Assembly (NCBI GenBank): GCA_905221605.1
Contig: CAJNDS010002601.1
Coordinates: 315,001-379,000, forward strand
Source: Symbiodinium natans
Taxonomy: Eukaryota > Sar > Dinophyceae > Suessiales > Symbiodiniaceae
Direction: 5' to 3'
Length of the DNA: 64,000 bases
Shown: positions 34,101 to 43,100 of the stretch, in pieces
How the letters are laid out: each line of letters opens with the position of its first letter
Position numbering within the stretch: the first letter of the stretch is position 1
Program-made: the position numbers and the translations under genes
Notes under the pieces: model-generated
Told to the model about the DNA's origin: nothing
The model's database searches: none
Seen by the model: only the letters and a program-made list of their open reading frames with translations

Positions 34101-37100
34101 GTTTGGGGTGTGGTGAATGCTTCTTAGAGTTCAGGGCTTAGGGTTGCATGGCTTCAGTGCTTCAGCTCTGAGTTCACCGGGGTGGATGGTGGACTTTTTG
34201 TTGGTATTTAGGGTTTAGGGTTTAGGGTTTAGGGTTTAGGGTTTAGGGTTTAGGGTTTAGGGTTGTTGGTATCGGTGCGGTTACTTGGCCTGCTCTTGTG
34301 AGATCACAAGACGACGCTTCAGCCAGAACAATTTGGAGTCCCTGTTCTTCGTCCCCATATGAGAAGAACCTAAAGTTTCTAGTAGGCCTCAAGGTAGGGG
34401 TGAACGAGTTGGAACCCAAAACCCCAAAAACCCTAAAGCCCAAAAACCCTAAAGCCCAAAAACCCTAAACCCCAAAAACCCTAAACCCCAAAAATCCTAA
34501 ACCCCAAAAACCCTAAGCCCCAAAAACCCTAAACCCCAAAAACCCTAAACCCCACACCCCCAAAACCCTAAACCCCCAAAACCCTAAACCCCCAAAACCC
34601 TAAACCCCACACCCCCAAAACCCTAAACCCCCAAAACCCTAAACCCCAAAAACCCTAAACCCCACACCCCCAAAACCCTAAACCCCCAAAACCCTAAACC
34701 CCACACCCCCAACCCAAAAACCCTAAACCCCAAAAACCCTAAACCCCAAAAACCCCAAACCCCAAACCCAAAATCCGAAAACCCCAAATCCTTGGGGCCT
34801 CTCCCGGGAGTGCGAGGTTCAGGGTGTCTTTCGGGGCGGCATTCGCCCTTAGCTTCGGGGGCCCTTTTGTTCACCCGGAAGGCCTATGGTGAAGCAGTGG
34901 GGTTTAGGGTTTGGGTTTAGGGCTTAGGGTTTAGGGTTAGGGTTTAGGTGTTAGGGCTTAGGGTTTAGGGTTTGGGGTTTAGGCTTAGGGCTTAGGGCTT
35001 AGGGCTTAGGGCTTAGGGCTTAGGGCTTAGGGCTTAGGGCTCAGGGCTCAGGGCTTAGGGCTTAGGGCTTAGGGCTTAGGGTTTAGGGTGTAGGGTTTAG
35101 GGTTTAGGAGCAAGCGCGAAAAAACGGCAGAAGAGTCGACAACCGAAGAACTCCGCCCGCCCAGGAAGGACAAAGCGCCAGGCTCCAAGGTCCTTCGCTC
35201 AGCTTCCACTTGGCTTTAGGTTTCAGGGTTCTGGCTTTGGAGTTTATGGTTTAGGGATGTGGGTGGTTTTGGGTTTGGGTCTCTAGGCTAGTTTTTCATC
35301 GGTGTGTTATCACAGTACCATAAGTCTGAGAGAGGTCTAAAGGCTGCGTAGAGTTCACAAGCGTGGTTTACACTTTCGAGGCCTTAAACTCAAATTCGCT
35401 CGTAGTGGAACTTCACATGCACTGTGAGTTTAGGGTTTAGGGTTTAGGGTTCCGGGCTTTCGAGTTCAGAATTGAGGCTTGAGGGTTGTACGACTTGGAG
35501 TTCAAGAGGGCTCGGGGTGCATATTGGGTTGCAGGGTCGTTGAGGGCCTTCTATGGCTTCGGATCATGCACCCTAAACCCGAAACCGTAAACCCTAAACC
35601 CTAGCCCTAAACCCTAAACCCTGGCCCTAAACCCTAAACCCTAAACCCTAAACCCTAAACCCTAAACCCTAAACCCTAAACCCTAAACCCTAAACCCTAA
35701 ACCCTAAACCCTAAACCCTAAACCCTAAACCCTAAACCCTAACCCTTTCGAGGCCGCCCTGGTGTATGGCCAGATGAACGAGCCCCCTGGCGCCCGCGCC
35801 CGCGTGGCCCTGACGGGGCTCACCGTGGCGGAGTACTTCCGTGACGAGGAGGGCCAGGACGCGGGCACAGCACCCCAAACCCTAAGCCACGCCGCCAAGC
35901 TGGAATTGAAGGTGTAGGGTTTAGGGTTTAGGGTTTAGGGTTTAGGGTTTCGGGTTTCGGGTTTAGGGTTTATAGGGTTTAGGGTTTAGGGTGAAAGCTG
36001 ATGTCACTTGAGACGATGAGACTTGGGAAGCTGTGCTGAGGCTGGGGGAGGTCTCGCCCTGGCTAAGAAGTCTCTGCCTAAGGGTTGAGAGTTTAGGTCA
36101 GCACCCTCCTCCCGAAGCCCTTAAACCCCAAACCCTAAACCTTAAACCCTAAACCCTAAACCCTAAACCCTAAACCCTAAACCCTAAACCCTAAACCCTA
36201 AACCCCAAACCCCAAACCCCAAACCCCAAACCCCAAACCCCCAACTCGACTCTTCCGGGAGGATGTGCTGCTGTTCGTCGACAACATCTTCCGCTTCACC
36301 CAAGCGGGCTCCGAGGCACGCCAAGAGCAGGGTCACAGTTTAGGGTTGAGGGTTTTAGGGTTTTAGGGTTTAGGGTTTAGGGTTTAGGGTTTAGGGTTTA
36401 GGGTTTAGGGTTTAGGGTTTAGGGTTTAGGGGCTGTAGGGGCCTCTAGGGCTTGGAGTGCTATTAGAGGGTTTCAGTGACCCGTTAACCTATTCAAGCGC
36501 AGGGGGCTTGTAAGCCCTACATCTTACATAAGAACCTTTGCAAGTGCCCTGTCAAAAACAGAATGCAGTCTTGTACCCTACAAGAACTCCATATTCACCT
36601 GTAATACCCTGTGTACGCCCTACCGTTCTGTCCCGATGAGCATCCGATCCAGCGAACCCTTTACTCGTTCTGACGTTGAGCGCCGAACGGCTCGCTTTGC
36701 TAGTGTTAGGGTTCCGGGTGCAGGGTTTGAGGGCTTCGGAAGATGTGCCCCCAAAACCCCAAAGCCTTTCGGATTTCGGGTTTTGTCCCTACAAGCCTGC
36801 CACTGTAGCAGTGTACTAAACCCTAAACCCTAGAAAACCGAACCGTCCCCAAACTCCCTGAGATCCCCGAACTTTACAAACGCTGGAAAGTCTGAAGCCG
36901 TTCCAACTCCAACCACGACACCAAGGCCCTAAAGAATCACTAAACCCCCCAAGACCTATCTGAAGCTGAAAGACTCAAGCGCTAAACCATGGTGTGCCTC
37001 CAGGGTTTAGGGTTTAGGGTTTAGGGTTTAGGGTTTAGGGTTTAGGGTTTAGGGTTTAGGGTTTAGGGTTTAGGGTTTAGGGTTTAGGGGAAATTCAGGC

Positions 37101-40100
37101 ATTAGGTCCCCCATCGGCTCCGGAGAGGGGTTGTAGAGGGGCACTGAAGAGCCCTAGCTCCCCCAAGCCCTAAACCCACTAGACAGGGCCCTGGGATGTT
37201 TTTCTTTTTTTAATATATATATATATATATATATGTATATGTTTTTTTTCCCTATTTTAGGGTTTAGGGTTTAGGGTTTAGGGTTTAGGGTTTAGGGTTT
37301 AGGGTTTAGGGTGGGTTTCAGAGGATCCTATCCAGGAATAATGTTCAGAGTTGTTTTTATAGGACCATCCAAGGCAAAAATAGGTTGTCTTGACCTCCAC
37401 TACTAATTGCGTAAGATCCCCGGAAAAACAATAAATCAATCAATCAATCAATAAATACAAAACTATATATATATATATATATGCTTCCTTTATTAAGGGC
37501 AATATAGGGATAATTATGTTTTTATTCTTTTGGGATTCTTAAGGAAATAGTAGTAACCTGATATTATTATTTGTCTTATTCTTTTGGGATTCTTAAGCAA
37601 AGAGTAGTCCAACCCTAAACCCTAAACCCTAAACCCTAAACCCTAAACCCTAAACCCTAAACCCTAAACTCCAGGTGTCTGCACTTCTCGGTCGCATTCC
37701 CAGTGCCGTGGGCTACCAGCCCACCTTGGCTACCGACTTGGCGTCGCTGCAGGAGAGCGACGCTTATAGGGTTTAGGGTTTAGGGCTTGGGGTTTAGGGT
37801 TTAGGTTTAGGGTTTAGGGTGAATCGAGACGCTTGATTTGGGTGTTTTAGCACCGACACCGACGTTGTTCTGGTGGATTGTTCCACTTCCTTTGGGTCCT
37901 AAACCCTAAGCCCTGAACCCTACACCCTACTTGCAGCACCACACAAGGCACTTTCCGCCGCAGCTTCTAAGCTTGCAAAGCACAAGCAAGCAATGTCAAC
38001 CTGTTCTTGGAACCGGGCAACCGCAATGCACATGGTTGCAGAAGCCAAACACATGTGTGTGTGTGAGCATGTAGTCGGCGAGCAACGGAGGAAGAAGAAG
38101 AAGAACAAGAGCCATAGAATCTCGAAACCAAAAAGGGCCCAACCCTAAACCCTTAGGGGCTGGGTAGTTAACCTTGGACCTTTTTGGGTTATATCTTATC
38201 CTATTGCCAATAAGCGGTTAACCTCTATTTGGGCTAGGGTTTTCAGACCTTTATTTGGGCTAGGGTTTTCAGCCCCCAACCCGAGTGGATTGCCATTGGG
38301 GGCCCCGGTGGTCAAAACGATTGGCCACTCTTTGCAGGAGATTGGTGAGGTTTAGGAAGTGTTTAAGGTTTAGGGTTTAGGGTTCAGGGTTCAGGGTTCA
38401 GGGTTTAGGGTTTAGGGTTTAGGGTTTAGGGTGTGCCAATAATGAACTCATTCATGGGTGCACTTTGTTCTCCCTGCATTCTTTAAGGGTTTGGGGTTCG
38501 GGTTGGGGTTTTGGGGCTTCCCTGGAATCCGCCTTAAAGAAAGTCCGAAATCGCACAAGGCCCTCCCTTCGCAGCCCTACATCCCTTTTATTTGGGGTTC
38601 GGGATGCTCAGGGTTTAGGGTTTAGGGTTTAGGGTTTAGGGTTTAGGGTTTAGGGTTCAGGGTTTAGGGCTTAGGGCTTAGGGCTTAGGGCTTAGGGGTT
38701 TGCATTGCCCGCAAGATGCCAAGAAAGGAGCGCATCACAACCACCCAGAAGGGCTCCATCACCTCGGTCCAGGCCGCGTCGGCGAAGCCCATTTTCGGGT
38801 AGGTTCGTGTATTCGGTGCTGGGGGGCGGGGGGGGTACCCGAAGCCTTAAACCCCAAACCTCGGGCACTTTAGAGTTTTAAGTGTTGAAAGCCCTACGCC
38901 CCTAAACCCTACTACACCCAAAACCACAAAACCCTAAGAATCCGAACTCTAGACTCCACACTCTACACCTCGAAGCTGCCGGTATTCTCAGCCGCAAGCC
39001 CCAAACCCTAAGCCCCAACATTCAGCCCATTAAACCCCTAAACCCCTAAAGCCCTATCCCGAAATATGACAACTGGGTTTAGGGTTTCCCCACTCCCTGA
39101 ATTATACCAAACCCCCCTCTCAACCTCCTCCATTCCGACCCAGGCCCCCCCCTAAACCCTAAACCCTAAACCCTAAACCCTAAACCCTAAACCCTAGGCC
39201 GTCTACGTCCCTGCCGATGACCTGACCGATCCGGCGCCCGCTTCGAACTCAGAGGGGGGCCAATTCAGGGCTTAGGGGTTTTAGGGGTTTTAGGGGTCTT
39301 AGGGGTCTTAGGGGTCTTAGGGGTCTTAGGGGTTTTAGGGGTTTTAGGGGTTTTAGGGGTTTTAGGGGTTTTATGGGTTTTAGGGGTTTTAGGGGTTTTA
39401 TGGGTTTTAGGGGGTTTATAGGGTTTAGGTTTTGGGGGGGATGGTTCAGCGTAGGGTTTAGGGTTTAAGGTTTTGGTTGAGGGTTTTGGGATTTAGGGCG
39501 CAAGCGTGCAGTGGTGTAAGGGGCCTAGGGAGTCGAACTATTCAGCGCTTTAGGGTTTAGGAGCGTTCTCCCCTTGCCAGCCCTGAATTCGGGGACAGAT
39601 CTTAAGCTCCGTAGGGGGGGGGTGGGGGGGGCTGGGGGTTAGGAGGGGGAGCTTTACGGCTCGCAAAACAACTACGAGTACTCAGGTGGGGGGTTGAGGA
39701 AGTCCTTTAGGACGACTAATGCGTGACAAGAAACCAAAACGGCCTGGCGGGTTAGGGTTTGGGGTTCAGGATGCAGGGTTTAGGGTTTAGGGCTTAGAAG
39801 GCACGCGACTCTGTCCCTAAACCCTAAACCCTAAACCCTAAACCCTAAACCTCTCCCTATCACTTGGTGAATTCCTTGCTTTCTTCGGGCGCAAGACCGA
39901 GGCCACCACCTTCGCCCACCTGGATGCCACCACGGCGGCGACCTCAGGGCGGAACGCGACCACTTTTACACCCCTCAACCCTAAACACTAAACCCCAAAC
40001 CCTAAACCCCAAACCCTAAACCCTAAACCCTAAACCCTAAAACCCCTACACCCTTCGAGCCATGAACTTACCAGGCTTAAAACTCGCAACCCCCAAACCC

Positions 40101-43100
40101 AGCCCCCTAAACCCCTCTTAGGATTCAGGGACGAGCGCTCAGGTCCCGAAATCCCAAAAAAACCCTGGTTTAGGGTTAAGGGCTTGGGCTTAGGGTTTAG
40201 GGTTAGGGGTTTAGGGTTTAGGGTTAGGGGTCTAGGGTTTAGGGGTAAAAGACCTAAACCACTAAAACCCCTACAAACGAAAGCCCTAGTGTGCCATGTG
40301 TTGTTGGGGGGGAGTTTAGGGTTTCAAGGTTTGGGGGTTTTGGAGTTTTAGGGTTTTCGGGTTGTAGGGTTTTAAGGTTTTTAGGGGCTTAGGTTCAGGA
40401 TTTAGGATTTAGGGTTTAGCGTTTAGGGTTTAGGGTTTAGGGTTTAGGGCTGCATGCCCAGGTTTTGTCCCGCCAGATTGCAGAGCTCGGAATCTACCCG
40501 GCTGTGGACCCACTGGATTCCACGTAGGAGGCTGAGCTACACTTTATGGTACTTTACTATAACTTTAGATCTTTAGCCTTTTTGGGTTGATTGGGTTTCT
40601 TAATAAGGCAGCTAAAATTTTAATTTCTAGCTACCCTCCTAAGTGCAGCCAAGTACAGCTTCGGGGCAGAACTGACCTGTGCACGCAATGTGAGTGGAGG
40701 GGTGGGGGGGGTTGAGCAAAATGAAGGGACCTCGGGGTCTCTGCAATTCTAGGATGCCCAGTAGTACCCTTATTCCCTTTTTGGTAGGTTTAGGTTCCCT
40801 TATAAACCCCTTTAAGCAAAAAAGGGCACCCTTTCTCATCCTCGTTTACTGGGCAACCTAGAATTGTACAATCCTGAAAGTTTGGAGTACAAGAGAACGG
40901 GCCCATAATTTTGAGCCCCGTGTTGAGAGGAAGTGCTTGTGCGTCTCTGTGCCGGTGCGCACGCGCACATTGCGATTACATCTAAGGTGCCGGTAGAGAA
41001 CCATCTTTGCAACTTCCTGCAGACGCCTGAAGCCTGAAGCAGGCATGACTCAGTTCTTCACACCATAACCCTGAATGCTACGCCCTAAACCCTAAACCCT
41101 AAACCCTAAACCCTAAACCCTAAAAGCTCCATGTCCTCCGACAAAGTGAGCTCATCCTCCCCCCCAGGTCGCGAATGCTTGACCCATCGATCGTCGGACA
41201 GCGCCTCTAGGTTGCTTTGGTCTAGGGAGCCCTCAACCTTTATCCCCCTTGGGTATTATTTTTTGTTTATATAAAACCCAAGAGGATATTTAAATTATAT
41301 TATGTGTATTAAGGTTCTAAGGGGAGTATCGAAGCTGAAAGCCTGAAACCTAAACCCTCAACTCCAAAGGGTGTTTAGGATCTAGGGTGTACGAAGTTCT
41401 TTCCTTGGGGGTGGGTGGGAGGCTGACCCTAAGTTAGAAACTCACCATCTCTCGTTAGAATGGAAGAACTTCTGGCGTGGCTTAGGTGATCTTCCGAAAG
41501 AAATGAACCCAGGTTGGGAGGGAGCTTTCAGGACTGAATGTTTGTGCTTATTGCTGTTTAGGGTTTAGGGTTTAGGGTTTAGGGTTTAGGGTTTCAGGTC
41601 TTAAGTCTTGCTAAGAGATGCACTCCTTCTTGTCGAAGAGCAGACATCAATACACACCACTGCACCCGCGTGCCGTCGCGCACCCCTGCTTTCTCTTGTT
41701 GCAGATACGCAGGGGCAGAACCCTAAACCCTAAACCCTAAACCCTAAACCCTAAACCCTAAACCCTAAACCCCAACATGCCACTGCATCTTCCAGTGCCC
41801 TAAACCCCAAAGCCCGGCACCCTGCACCCTGCCATGCACAAGGTCACTACGACATTGCCCGCAGCACGCAGAAGATTCTGCAAGACTACAAGTCCTTGCA
41901 GGAGACGGGCAGAAGCACTTGCCATACCCTAAACTCTACATCCTAAACCCTTAAGTTGTTAAGAGTTCTTGGTGGCGGAACTGACCAAGTTCGGTTGCAG
42001 AGTCGACTGCCGCAAGAAGTCACAGGCCCGTGAGGATCTATCGACACGACCTCCCCCCCACCCCAAAAACAAAGTGCAACTTCGCAGGATTAAAGTTCAG
42101 GGTTTCGAGCCGGAGTATAATGTCTTGGTAAGTCATACTCTCTACACCCGAAATAAACACCAAACCCTAAACACGTAAATCCCTAAACCCCTAAACCCCA
42201 AATCCTAAACCCCTAAACCGCGTGGCAGGACATCATTGCTATCCCTAAACCCCTAAACCCTAAACCCTAAACCCCTAAACCCCTGAACCCCTGAACCCTA
42301 AACCCCTAAACCCCTAAACCCCTAAACCCTAAACCCTAACCCTAAACCCTACAGGACATCATTGCCATCCTGGGAATGGATGAGCTCTCCGAGGAGGACA
42401 AGCTCACCGTGGCCCGAGCTCGCAAGGTGTGGCGCTTGGGGGGGGGGGGGGTTTAGGGTTTAGGGTTCAGGGTTTAGGGTTTAGGGTTTAGAAGTTTAGA
42501 CCCAATAAACCTTACAGCCCTGAAACCTACATCCCGAAACCCCAAAACGCTTTCAGCCCTCAAGGCTACATCTCTAAAGCCAAAAAACTGTAAACTCTTA
42601 GCCCTAAATCCCTAAAACACTAAGGCCGAAACGTGAGGGTGGGCTTCCACCGGCAGTGGCCAAATCCCTCAAGCGATCGCCATTGCAAGCCTTTCTGGGT
42701 TTAGAGTTTTGGGTTCAGGGTTCAAGGGCGTAATCAGGTTTACGGATCCCAAGCCCTTAGAGTTTCAGTTTTGGGGGTTCAACGGTTTAGGGTTGAAGAC
42801 CCCCAAACCCTGAAGCCCTGAAACCTTAAACATCTGAAGCCCGAAGAAGTGTTAAGCCCCCAGCCAGACCAAGAAGGGCTCGAGGTCTGACTTAAAGAAG
42901 GATGCTACTAGCATGGCGGAGGTAGCTTCCTCAACTAGGGCCCCTTCTTTGTGGGGGTACCCCATTCTAAGGCGGCACCCTCTAAAAGGGGTCCCAAAAA
43001 AGGACCCGAGTTAGAGAACTCAGCATGGGCCACACTCCGCTTGAGCGGAACCCACGGACCAGCCCCCTAAACCCTAAACCTTAAACCCTAAACCCTAAAC

